A DNA stretch of 7,607 nt from Bryobacterales bacterium (GCA_025456495.1 JALOKO010000173.1:1-7607); one strand, 5' to 3'. Shown: positions 1-5,882, numbered from the stretch's first letter. The notes: generated by a model from the sequence alone, not told the origin. Numbers and translations are program-made.

Positions 1-178
1 ATTTGTGGCGCCGGGCCTGGGACGGCTGGTGAAGCGCGAAACCAAAGCGCGTACCGGGCGCAACCCCGCGACGGGCGCCGCGATCAAGATTCCCGCCAAG
101 AAGGTGGTGAAGTTCCGCATCGCCAAGGCGCTTCAGGACGCCATTGTGCCGCCGAAGGCCAAGAAGGCCGCAAAGTAA
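1..178 (+). CDS. HU-family DNA-binding protein, C-terminal part
   Basis: This is the last 58 codons of a histone-like HU/IHF-family gene; the start lies outside the window. HU proteins are small dimeric nucleoid proteins that bend and compact DNA without strong sequence preference. The fragment reads in one frame from base 2 to a TAA at 176-178. It shows the family core: a PGLGR turn, KRETKARTGRNPATG (the beta-arm with the RNP tip whose Pro intercalates into DNA), then IKIPAKKVVKFR and the C-terminal helix AKALQDAI. A short Lys/Ala-rich tail (PPKAKKAAK) follows, a little longer than in E. coli HU and probably adding DNA contacts. It converges on tatA and probably ends at the hairpin at 314-345. 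HU versus IHF cannot be settled from the C-terminus alone, but the RNPATG arm favours HU. Confidence 0.93.
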   Translation, partial: FVAPGLGRLVKRETKARTGRNPATGAAIKIPAKKVVKFRIAKALQDAIVPPKAKKAAK

Positions 179-183
179 CGACG

Positions 184-226
184 CACGCCGCAACCCCGGC
201 GCCACTCACGCCGCAACCCCGGCGCC
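184..226. repeat. 20-bp direct repeat, two copies
   Basis: CACGCCGCAACCCCGGCGCC occurs at 184-203 and identically at 207-226, with a 3-bp spacer (period 23). It starts a few bases after the HU stop codon and lies in the untranslated tail of that transcript. Each copy holds a weak GCC/GGC self-complementarity. It looks like a slippage or duplication product; no function is evident. Confidence 0.9.
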
Positions 227-254
227 GACCAAGCGGTAGAGATGTCTTGGTGGC

Positions 255-306
255 CATCGGCCAGCTACATCGGCCAGCTACATCGGCCAGTGATATCGGC
301 GAGTGC
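255..306. repeat. 13-bp tandem repeat, four copies
   Basis: The unit CATCGGCCAGCTA repeats head to tail at 255-267 and 268-280 (identical). Two diverged copies follow at 281-293 and 294-306. The period of 13 is not a multiple of three, which argues against coding. The array sits between the HU gene and the shared terminator, so it would be in the HU mRNA 3' region. Confidence 0.9.
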
Positions 307-313
307 ATAAAGG

Positions 314-345
314 AAAAGCCCCGCGGTCGTTTCGCGGGGCTTTTT
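314..345. terminator. Bidirectional intrinsic terminator between HU gene and tatA
   Basis: GCCCCGCG (318-325) pairs perfectly with CGCGGGGC (333-340) around a 7-nt loop. On the + strand the stem is followed by TTTTT (341-345), as expected for termination of the HU transcript. On the - strand it is followed by the complement of AAAA (314-317), giving a U-run for tatA. Both flanking genes point towards it, so one hairpin can serve both. Confidence 0.9.
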
Positions 346-428
346 CGATCTCATTCGATCTCACGAGTTGGGTTTCCGGTCAAGTGCGTGGACCGGCCAA
401 CCGCCTGGGGGAACGCGTCAGGGGAGGC

Positions 429-608
429 TTAGCTTGCCTGCTTCTTTTCCTGTTCCGCGTCTTTCTTCTGCTCGTCCTTGAGTGCCACCTTGAAGTTCTT
501 GATTCCTTCTCCAAGGCCCTTGGCGATTTCCGGGATTTTCTTGCCGCCGAATAGCAGCACGGCAATGCCCAGAATGATCATCAGTTCCCATACGCCGATT
601 GAGCGCAT
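429..608 (-). CDS. tatA: Sec-independent protein translocase subunit TatA
   Basis: This 59-residue protein is short enough to be missed by length cut-offs. TatA oligomerises in the cytoplasmic membrane to form the conducting element of the twin-arginine pathway, which exports folded proteins recruited by TatC. The translation has the full TatA plan: a short N-terminus and a membrane helix at about residues 6-20 (VWELMIILGIAVLLF, with Glu8 at the usual polar position). The FGGKKIP hinge is at 20-26, an amphipathic helix at about 27-44 (EIAKGLGEGIKNFK) and a charged Lys/Glu tail after that. The start at 608 is set by TAAGGAGG (613-620), 4 nt upstream of the ATG, with a promoter just beyond. The gene stands alone, with no tatB or tatC beside it, suggesting dispersed tat genes or a TatA-type (TatA/E) paralogue. 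It converges on the HU gene and is divergent from acpP. Confidence 0.93.
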   Translation of the reverse strand: MRSIGVWELMIILGIAVLLFGGKKIPEIAKGLGEGIKNFKVALKDEQKKDAEQEKKQAS

Positions 609-634
609 TCGGCCTCCTTACAGTAGTCCTTCCT

Positions 635-664
635 ATTGTAGGGACCTGCAAAATAAGGCGTCAA
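635..664 (-). promoter_or_regulatory. Predicted sigma70-type promoter of tatA
   Basis: Read on the - strand, TTGACG (664-659) and TACAAT (640-635) are separated by 18 bp. These match the sigma70 -35 and -10 consensus at 5 of 6 positions each. The expected transcription start is near 628, about 20 nt before the ATG, leaving just enough leader to hold the Shine-Dalgarno at 613-620. This is the best-matching promoter in the window. Confidence 0.8.
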
Positions 665-825
665 CCAATGCCGAGACCATTCGGTGCCCTTCGCCCCCAC
701 GCGGCGCCCTTGCGCACTGGCTTTTCGCGCGGACCGCCAACAGGGGAACAGCCTCTCTCGATGCGCCGGAATGCGCGTCTGCGCAACTTCCGTCCGGGCC
801 TTGGCGCAGCCGCATGGCCCAATTC

Positions 826-858
826 GCCGACAGGCCGAATGAAGCGTGTCGGCTTCAT
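826..858. promoter_or_regulatory. Nested inverted repeats over the acpP promoter (candidate operator)
   Basis: Two perfect 7-bp inverted repeats overlap here. GCCGACA (826-832) and TGTCGGC (847-853) are spaced by 14 bp, so half-site centres are 21 bp apart, about two helical turns. ATGAAGC (839-845) and GCTTCAT (852-858) are spaced by 6 bp, forming a 20-bp palindrome. The latter fills the space between the -35 position and the extended -10 of acpP. A dimeric repressor bound there would block RNA polymerase. The regulator is unknown. The repeats cannot both be base-paired in one RNA, but the predicted transcription start lies downstream, so a DNA role is more likely. Confidence 0.45.
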
Positions 859-866
859 GCTAGAAT
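858..866 (+). promoter_or_regulatory. Predicted extended -10 promoter of acpP
   Basis: TGCTAGAAT has the TG of an extended -10 (858-859) and the hexamer TAGAAT (861-866). No good TTGACA-like hexamer sits 16-18 bp upstream, which is tolerable for an extended -10 promoter. The start would be near 873, giving a leader of about 27 nt that contains the acpP Shine-Dalgarno. The same nine bases recur before lutA at 2870-2878. Confidence 0.6.
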
Positions 867-899
867 TCAGAAGTTTGTGGACCTTTTTGGAGGACAGGC

Positions 900-1142
900 A
901 TGACGCCCGAGCAAGTTGAAACCAAAGTAAAAGAGATCATCGTCGAGCAACTCGGCGTGGATGAGGGGCAGGTAGAAGGCAAGGCTTCCTTTGTGGAAGA
1001 CCTGGGCGCGGACTCCCTGGACATCGTCGAACTCGTGATGGCTTTTGAGGAAGCCTTCGAGATGGACATCCCCGACGAAGACACTGAGAAGATCACCACC
1101 GTTCAGAACGCCGTGGACTACATCGCCTCGAAAAAGAAGTAA
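900..1142 (+). CDS. acpP: Acyl carrier protein
   Basis: This 80-residue acidic protein is a standard AcpP. It is the soluble cytoplasmic carrier that holds growing fatty-acyl chains as thioesters on a 4'-phosphopantetheine arm and passes them between type II fatty-acid synthase enzymes. The attachment motif is GADSLD, with the modified Ser at residue 39, followed by the helix-II recognition surface DIVELVMAFEEAFEMDIPDED, rich in Glu/Asp. The length equals the usual 75-85 residues. The ATG is supported by GGAGG (889-893), 6 nt upstream. It has its own promoter (858-866) and a possible operator. fabF follows on the same strand, a common pairing, but 364 bp away, much further than usual. Because acpP product demand greatly exceeds fabF, the hairpin at 1156-1195 or the repeat array may partly uncouple them; that is inference. 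Confidence 0.97.
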   Translation: MTPEQVETKVKEIIVEQLGVDEGQVEGKASFVEDLGADSLDIVELVMAFEEAFEMDIPDEDTEKITTVQNAVDYIASKKK

Positions 1143-1155
1143 GTCCAGGAAGCGA

Positions 1156-1195
1156 CCGGGGAGGGCCAATGGATGCCTAGGCCTCCCGCCCCCGG
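1156..1195 (+). terminator. GC-rich hairpin after acpP, no U-run (possible attenuator)
   Basis: GGGA (1159-1162) pairs with TCCC (1184-1187). After a bulged G, GGCC (1164-1167) pairs with GGCC (1180-1183) around a 12-nt loop. CCG/CGG can extend the base (1156-1158 with 1193-1195). It starts 13 bases after the acpP stop. No T-tract follows, so it is not a standard intrinsic terminator; it may protect the 3' end or cause partial termination before fabF. Confidence 0.35.
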
Positions 1196-1231
1196 ATGCG
1201 GATCGCGCAGGAAGCTTCCGGGGCATCAGCA

Positions 1232-1345
1232 CCGCGCAGATTTAGGCAAACCGCGCGGATTTAGGCAAACCGCGCAGATTTAGGCAAACCGCGCAGATTT
1301 AGGCAAACCGTGTGGATGCAGGCAAACCGTGTGGATGCAGGCCGA
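1232..1345. repeat. 19-bp tandem repeat array in the acpP-fabF gap
   Basis: The unit CCGCGCAGATTTAGGCAAA starts at 1232, 1251, 1270 and 1289; copy 2 has one change. Two copies of a variant, CCGTGTGGATGCAGGCAAA, start at 1308 and 1327, the last changed at its final bases. A further decayed copy may cover 1346-1364. The 19-bp period breaks any reading frame, so this is non-coding and is strong evidence against extending fabF upstream through it. The block structure (A-type copies, then B-type copies) indicates stepwise duplication. There are no variable spacers, so it is not a CRISPR. Confidence 0.95.
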
Positions 1346-1375
1346 TCACGCGGATTCCCCGGCCGGTGTTTGATG

Positions 1376-1403
1376 GCCGACGCGGGTTGGCCGATGCGGG
1401 TTG
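1376..1403. repeat. 14-bp tandem duplication
   Basis: GCCGACGCGGGTTG (1376-1389) is followed immediately by GCCGATGCGGGTTG (1390-1403), differing at one base. It lies in the same non-coding gap before fabF. From 1404 to 1492 I see no further repeat, promoter or gene. Confidence 0.85.
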
Positions 1404-1492
1404 GCGCCGTTGGCTCACCACGCACTCAGCCTGGATGCCTGCCCTTGGTCGCGTCGCGCGGAGTGTGAGGCTTTCGCGGCCACCCATCGTTG

Positions 1493-1498
1493 AAGGAG
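1493..1498 (+). promoter_or_regulatory. Shine-Dalgarno that selects the TTG start of fabF
   Basis: AAGGAG lies 8 nt before the in-frame TTG at 1507, an ideal spacing. It overlaps the alternative in-frame GTG at 1498, which it could not serve. No comparable site precedes the in-frame ATG at 1312, which lies inside the 19-bp repeat array. Confidence 0.75.
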
Positions 1499-1506
1499 TG
1501 AACGGA

Positions 1507-2742
1507 TTGGGACGCAGAGTTGTAGTAACCGGAATCGGACTCAGTACCCCCGTTGGTGAGACGACCGCCGCAACGTGGAGCTCCATCCAGGAGGGTGCGA
1601 TTGGCATTGACAGGATCACCGCGTTTGATGCCTCCCAGTTTGCCTGCCACATTGCCGGCGAGGTGAAGGGGTTTGACGCCACCCGGTTCATGGAGAAGAA
1701 GGAAGCGCGCAAGATGGGGCGCTTCATTCACTTCGCGATTGCCGCGGCGGACGAGGCAGTAAAGCAGTCCGGGGTGCAGTGTACCGACGAAAACGCTGAG
1801 CGTGTGGGCGTCTACATCGGCAGCGGCATCGGGGGCTTCGAGATCATTGAGCGCGAGCATCAGGCCCTCATCGATGGCGGTCCGCGGCGCATCTCCCCAT
1901 TCTTCATACCCGCCACCATCGTCAATCTTGCCAGTGGGCAGGTGTCCATCCGGATTGGCGCCAAGGGTCCCAACTCCGCTGTCGCGACAGCCTGCACAAC
2001 CGGCGCGCACGCCATCGGGGACAGTTTCAAAATCATCCAGCGCGGCGACGCGGACATCATGGTGTGTGGAGGCGCTGAGGCGGCCATCACTCCCATGGGT
2101 ATTGGCGGATTCGCGGCCATGCGTGCCCTCTCCACTCGCAATGATGATCCGAAGCGCGCCTCCCGCCCTTGGGATAAGGACCGCGATGGCTTCGTCGTGG
2201 GCGAAGGCGCGGGCATCCTGGTTCTGGAAGACCTGGAATCTGCACGGCGGCGCGGCGCGGAGATCCTGGCTGAGATGGTGGGTTATGGCATGAGTGGCGA
2301 CGCCTATCACATGACCTCTCCCCCCGCCGACGGTGAAGGAGCCTTTCGCGTCATGCGCAATGCCCTGCGCGACGCCGGCCTGAATCCTGAGCAGATCGGC
2401 TACATCAACGCGCACGGCACCTCCACCGAAGTGGGCGATCGCATTGAGGTGGAGGCCATCAAGCGCTGTTTTGGAGACCACGCCTACAAGCTATGCGTGA
2501 GTTCCACCAAGTCCATGACGGGCCACCTGCTGGGGGGCGCGGGGGGCATTGAGGCTGGCTTCACCGTTCTGGCGCTTCGCCACCAGATTCTACCCCCAAC
2601 CATGAACCTGGAGCATCCCGACGAAGGCTGCGACCTGGATTTCGTTCCCAACCAGGCCCGGCAGGCGAACATCGAGTACGCGCTGTCGAACTCCTTCGGA
2701 TTTGGCGGCACCAACGGCAGCATCATCTTCCGTAAGTTCTAG
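1507..2742 (+). CDS. fabF: 3-oxoacyl-[acyl-carrier-protein] synthase II (KAS II)
   Basis: FabF condenses malonyl-ACP with a growing acyl-ACP, releasing CO2, in each fatty-acid elongation cycle; it is a soluble homodimer of the thiolase fold. From the TTG start the protein is 411 residues, the usual size. The catalytic Cys falls at residue 163 (TACTTG), the two His at 303 (NAHGTST) and 340 (SMTGHLLGGAGG), and the conserved Lys at 335 (SSTKS). That is the numbering used for E. coli FabF, which independently supports this start. Other landmarks are RRVVVTGIG at the N-terminus, SGIGGFE, the ASRPWDKDRDGFVVGEGAG stretch and the C-terminal SFGFGGTNGS loop. An ATG at 1312 would give a 65-residue N-terminal extension encoded partly by the 19-bp repeats and is rejected. 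The partner acpP is upstream. No separate promoter was found, so read-through from acpP is likely. Confidence 0.97.
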   Translation: MGRRVVVTGIGLSTPVGETTAATWSSIQEGAIGIDRITAFDASQFACHIAGEVKGFDATRFMEKKEARKMGRFIHFAIAAADEAVKQSGVQCTDENAERVGVYIGSGIGGFEIIEREHQALIDGGPRRISPFFIPATIVNLASGQVSIRIGAKGPNSAVATACTTGAHAIGDSFKIIQRGDADIMVCGGAEAAITPMGIGGFAAMRALSTRNDDPKRASRPWDKDRDGFVVGEGAGILVLEDLESARRRGAEILAEMVGYGMSGDAYHMTSPPADGEGAFRVMRNALRDAGLNPEQIGYINAHGTSTEVGDRIEVEAIKRCFGDHAYKLCVSSTKSMTGHLLGGAGGIEAGFTVLALRHQILPPTMNLEHPDEGCDLDFVPNQARQANIEYALSNSFGFGGTNGSIIFRKF

Positions 2743-2780
2743 ATCTTCCTTTCGCGCCACGGACGCCCGTTGTGGAACCC

Positions 2781-2795
2781 GCTGCGGCCCGCAGC
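2781..2795 (+). terminator. Small hairpin after fabF, weak
   Basis: GCTGCG (2781-2786) and CGCAGC (2790-2795) form a perfect 6-bp stem with a 3-nt GCC loop, 38 bp after the fabF stop. No U-run follows. It may mark or stabilise the fabF transcript end; evidence for termination is weak. Confidence 0.25.
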
Positions 2796-2843
2796 CCATC
2801 CGGGCTCTGGCATTCCGTGACCTCCTGGTTCGTTTGAGGCTCC

Positions 2844-2871
2844 TGGCGCTCTGGTCCCGATTGGCGCTCTG
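2844..2871 (+). repeat. 10-bp direct repeat in the lutA promoter (candidate regulator site)
   Basis: TGGCGCTCTG occurs at 2844-2853 and identically at 2862-2871 (period 18). The first copy covers the -35 position and the second runs into the TG of the extended -10. Direct repeats placed like this can be binding sites for a transcription factor, but duplication by chance is possible and no regulator gene is nearby. Confidence 0.4.
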
Positions 2872-2878
2872 CTAGAAT
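2870..2878 (+). promoter_or_regulatory. Predicted extended -10 promoter of lutABC
   Basis: TGCTAGAAT is identical to the element before acpP. No good -35 is visible at 16-18 bp. Transcription should begin about 7 nt past the hexamer, near 2885, while the lutA ATG is at 2888. The mRNA would therefore have a leader of only a few bases. No Shine-Dalgarno is seen before that ATG, which fits a leaderless transcript. Confidence 0.55.
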
Positions 2879-2887
2879 CGTGGGTTC

Positions 2888-3619
2888 ATGTCCACCCGCG
2901 TCAGCATCTTTGTCACCTGCCTGGTTGACCAACTCTTTCCCAAGACCGGATTGGCGATGGCCACGGTTCTGGAGCGGTTGGGCTACTCCATCGAATTTCG
3001 CGAAGACCAGACCTGCTGCGGCCAGCCGGCCTTCAATAGCGGTTTCCGGGACGAGGCGCGCACCGTGGCCCGCCACTTTCTGAAGGTCTTCGCCGACGCT
3101 GACTACGTTGTACTCCCCAGCGGATCCTGCACCGCGATGTGCAGCCACCACTTCAGTGAACTCTTCCGCGATGACCCTGCCGCACTGTACCAGGTACATG
3201 CCCTGGAGCCGCGCATCTGGGAGTTTTCGCGCTTCCTGCTGGAAGTGGCCAAGGTGGACGATGTGGGCGCCAGCTTCCCTGGAAGGGTGACCTATCATGA
3301 TTCCTGCCATGCCTTGCGGGAGTTGAGCATCAAACAGGGTCCACGCACGCTGCTTCGCAAGGTGCGCGGTCTGGAATTGGTGGAGATGGACACCGCGGAA
3401 GAATGCTGCGGCTTCGGGGGCACCTTCTCCGCGAAGTTTGCTGAGCTTTCCGGGGCCATGGCGCGGACCAAGGTGGAGAGCATCCGACGCACCGGCGCTT
3501 CCGCTGTGGTTTCCATTGATTCCAGTTGCCTGATGCAGATTCAGGGCGCGATGCGGCGCGAGGGGCTAAAGGTCCAGGCCTTGCATCTGGCCGAGGTGCT
3601 TGCCGGAGGTGCGCAATGA
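2888..3619 (+). CDS. lutA: L-lactate utilisation protein LutA (cysteine-rich CCG-domain subunit)
   Basis: LutA (YkgE family) is one of three cytoplasmic subunits of the LutABC complex, which oxidises L-lactate to pyruvate in place of flavin-type lactate dehydrogenases. The 243-residue product has two CCG cysteine-rich domains, the type that binds iron-sulfur clusters in HdrB and GlpC. The first has Cys11, Cys43-Cys44 in TCCGQPAFNSG and Cys81 in PSGSC. The second has Cys140 in HDSCH, Cys173-Cys174 in ECCGFGG and Cys214 in SSC. The N-terminus (VSIFVTCLVDQLFP) matches the family, so the ATG at 2888 is right even though no Shine-Dalgarno precedes it. Its stop overlaps the lutB start (ATGA, 3616-3619), implying translational coupling. 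The promoter is immediately upstream. Confidence 0.95.
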   Translation: MSTRVSIFVTCLVDQLFPKTGLAMATVLERLGYSIEFREDQTCCGQPAFNSGFRDEARTVARHFLKVFADADYVVLPSGSCTAMCSHHFSELFRDDPAALYQVHALEPRIWEFSRFLLEVAKVDDVGASFPGRVTYHDSCHALRELSIKQGPRTLLRKVRGLELVEMDTAEECCGFGGTFSAKFAELSGAMARTKVESIRRTGASAVVSIDSSCLMQIQGAMRREGLKVQALHLAEVLAGGAQ

Positions 3620-5109
3620 AGGAAATCACCGCGATTCAGCCCCAGTTGCATCCGGCGCTGGACAATCCCAAGTTGCAACTGGCCATCTATACGGCAACCG
3701 GCCGCCTGGTGGATAAGCGGAAGGGCACGGTTGCCGAGGAATCCCTGCCGGACTACCAGGAACTGCGCAGCCAGGCCAATGCGCTGAAGCGTCATGCCAT
3801 TGACCATCTGGACTACTACCTTGAATTGTTTCAGCGCAACGTGGAGGCCAACGGCGGCAAGGTGATCTGGTGCCGCGATGGCAAGGAAGTGGTGGATTTC
3901 CTGCTTGGATTGGCCAAGCAGCGGAAGTCCAAGGTGCTGGTGAAGTCAAAGTCCATGACCACCGAGGAAATTCACCTGAATGAGCACCTGGAGGAGCACG
4001 GGCTGGAGCCCGTAGAGACGGATCTGGGCGAGTATATCCTACAGTTGGCGCACGAGAAGCCCTATCACATCGTGGCGCCGGCCCTGCACATGACCCGCTA
4101 CGAAGTGGCCGACATCTTCGAGGAGAAGCTGAAGATTGAGCGGGAAGAAGTTCCCGAGAAGCAGACGCAGATTGCCCGTGGCATCCTGCGCGAGAAGTTT
4201 CTTGAGGCTGATATCGGGGTGAGTGGGGCGAACTTCCTGGTGGCGGATTCCGGTGCCGTGGTGCTGGTGGAAAATGAGGGCAATGCGCGGCTTTCCACCA
4301 CGGCCCCCAAGGTGCATGTGGCGGTGGCGGGAATCGAAAAGGTGATCCCCAGGGCGCAGGACCTGGCCACCTTCCTGAAGCTGCTGGGGCGCAGTGGCAC
4401 GGGCCAGCCGCTCACCGTGTACACCTCGTTCCTGGCGGGTCCGCGACGCGAAGGCGAGATTGATGGGCCGGAAGAATTCTATGTCGTGCTGCTGGATAAC
4501 GGCCGCACCAAAGTGCTGCGCGATGCCGACAAACGACAGGCGTTGTTCTGTATCCGCTGCGGGGCCTGCCTGAACATCTGTCCGGTCTACCGGCGCATTG
4601 GCGGGCACAATTATCCGTGGGTGTATTCCGGCCCGATTGGCGCCATCCTCACCCCGCAATTCGAAGGGCTGGACAAGAATCCGTGGTTGCCCCACGCCTC
4701 CAGCCTCTGCGGCGCCTGCGGTGAGGTGTGTCCGGTGAAGATTGAGATTCCGCGCATGCTCCTGGAACTGCGCGCGGACATTGAGGCGGAAAAGGCGGCC
4801 AAGGGGGAGGACAAGCTGGAGAAGTTGGGTTTCCAGGCCTGGGCCCGGCTGATGAGCAATCCGATGCTTTACCGGGCCGCCAGCGCGGCAGGGAGCTGGG
4901 TGCTGCAGGATGCCGGAGACGGGGGATGGGCCTCGCAGCTTCCCTTTTTCCTCAACGCCGGACCAACCAAAGGCTGGCTGTCGCAACGGGACCTCCCGTT
5001 GCCTGCCCCGAAGAGCTTTCGCCAATTATGGAAAGATCGCCTCCGACAGCCCCCCTCCAGCGTGCCGGTCCGCCAGCAGGATGCGACCGATGAGGGGCAT
5101 TCCGCATGA
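3616..5109 (+). CDS. lutB: L-lactate utilisation iron-sulfur protein LutB
   Basis: LutB (YkgF family) is the ferredoxin-like subunit of LutABC, carrying electrons from lactate oxidation. The product is 497 residues, close to the usual 470-490. An N-terminal LUD domain includes the family stretch GANFLVADSGAVVLVENEGN at about residues 205-224. Then come two iron-sulfur motifs: Cys312, 315, 318 and 322 (CIRCGACLNICP), and Cys365, 368 and 372 (LCGACGEVCP). The second shows three cysteines, not four, which I believe is normal for the family. A C-terminal tail follows, ending in a Pro/Gln-rich stretch of low conservation. The start is set by GGAGGT (3605-3610), 5 nt before the ATG. It overlaps lutA and lutC by 4 bp each, so the three should be made in step. 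Confidence 0.95.
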   Translation: MKEITAIQPQLHPALDNPKLQLAIYTATGRLVDKRKGTVAEESLPDYQELRSQANALKRHAIDHLDYYLELFQRNVEANGGKVIWCRDGKEVVDFLLGLAKQRKSKVLVKSKSMTTEEIHLNEHLEEHGLEPVETDLGEYILQLAHEKPYHIVAPALHMTRYEVADIFEEKLKIEREEVPEKQTQIARGILREKFLEADIGVSGANFLVADSGAVVLVENEGNARLSTTAPKVHVAVAGIEKVIPRAQDLATFLKLLGRSGTGQPLTVYTSFLAGPRREGEIDGPEEFYVVLLDNGRTKVLRDADKRQALFCIRCGACLNICPVYRRIGGHNYPWVYSGPIGAILTPQFEGLDKNPWLPHASSLCGACGEVCPVKIEIPRMLLELRADIEAEKAAKGEDKLEKLGFQAWARLMSNPMLYRAASAAGSWVLQDAGDGGWASQLPFFLNAGPTKGWLSQRDLPLPAPKSFRQLWKDRLRQPPSSVPVRQQDATDEGHSA

Positions 5110-5738
5110 GCCGCGAAGCGATGATGGCATCCATTCGGGAGTCCCTGGGCCGCACCCCGGGGCAGGCGATCAGCGCTCCGCCAGAGGCGCGCATCCGCAT
5201 TCCCGACGTGGATGAGGAGTCCCGTGTTGGCCAGTTCCTGGCTGCTCTGGAGGCACTGAACGCCAGGACCTTCGTAGCGCCGGACGCGGCAAGCGCGCGG
5301 CAGTACGTGGCCTCGCTCACCCTTGGCAAGGACGCTTTGGCCTCAAACGCGCCGCTGCTGCGCGAGCTGGGAATTGCAGACCTGGATGGCGTCCGGTGCG
5401 GAATCACGCAGTTGGATGCCTTGCGGGAGCATGCCGCCCGATGTGACCTGGGCATTACCTCGGCGGATTTTGCGCTGGCCGATACAGGCACGCTGGTGAT
5501 GTTCTCTTCCGTGGAGGAGGCCCGGCTGATTTCGCTGCTGCCTCCGGTGCATGTGGCAGTCGTGCCACGGCAGAAATTGTTGAGCGGCCTCGATGAGTTG
5601 TTCGCGCTTAACCCGGAACCAGCGCGAAGGTCCAGCTCCATGGTGCTGATTACCGGCCCCAGCCGCACAGCGGATATCGAACAGATTCTGGTGCGTGGCG
5701 TCCATGGACCTGGCGAAATCCATGTCGTGCTGCTGTAG
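5106..5738 (+). CDS. lutC: Lactate utilisation protein LutC (LUD domain)
   Basis: LutC (YkgG family) is the third LutABC subunit. It consists of a LUD domain related to the N-terminal part of LutB; its exact biochemical role in the complex is not established. The product is 210 residues. The recognisable core is GITSADFALADTGTLVMFSS (about 116-135), then LISLLPPVHVAVVP (141-154) and the C-terminal LITGPSRTADIE (181-192) with VRGVHGPGEIHVVLL ending the protein. The start overlaps the lutB stop (ATGA, 5106-5109), and a GAGGGG (5092-5097) lies 8 nt upstream. It closes the operon. No clear intrinsic terminator follows in the 144 bp before the next gene, so some read-through into the outer-membrane protein gene cannot be excluded. 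Confidence 0.94.
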   Translation: MSREAMMASIRESLGRTPGQAISAPPEARIRIPDVDEESRVGQFLAALEALNARTFVAPDAASARQYVASLTLGKDALASNAPLLRELGIADLDGVRCGITQLDALREHAARCDLGITSADFALADTGTLVMFSSVEEARLISLLPPVHVAVVPRQKLLSGLDELFALNPEPARRSSSMVLITGPSRTADIEQILVRGVHGPGEIHVVLL

Positions 5739-5882
5739 CCCGTCCCCGCGGCCTTCGCGAAACACCGCACGCCGCGCTCTGTGTGTTGCGTCATCGATGC
5801 GAAACAAATCCAGGACAGCCAGCATCTTTAGGGGTACGCGCTGAAGAATCTCGCGCGGAACGCAATTGAGGTCTCATCAACC

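Noticed and set aside
478..903. 141-codon plus-strand open frame before acpP
   Set aside because: It runs antisense through tatA and across the divergent promoters, and has no protein-like features.
1232..1345. CRISPR array
   Set aside because: The 19-bp units are directly contiguous with no spacers and there are no cas genes.
1312..1506. N-terminal extension of FabF from an upstream in-frame ATG
   Set aside because: It would translate a 19-bp non-triplet repeat array, has no ribosome site, and makes FabF about 65 residues longer than the family.
1426..2481. 351-codon open frame on the minus strand
   Set aside because: It lies opposite fabF, whose family match is unmistakable. The minus frame shows no known motif; it is a GC-rich antisense shadow.
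4039..5025. 328-codon open frame on the minus strand
   Set aside because: Antisense to lutB, no recognisable domain and no ribosome site; a shadow.
4952..5794. 280-codon open frame on the minus strand
   Set aside because: Antisense to lutC and the end of lutB; Ser/Arg-rich low-complexity translation typical of a shadow frame.
5739..5882. Promoter for the outer-membrane protein gene
   Set aside because: I found a TTGCGT at 5786-5791 and an 8-bp palindrome CATCGATG, but no acceptable -10 at a proper distance, so no promoter is called.
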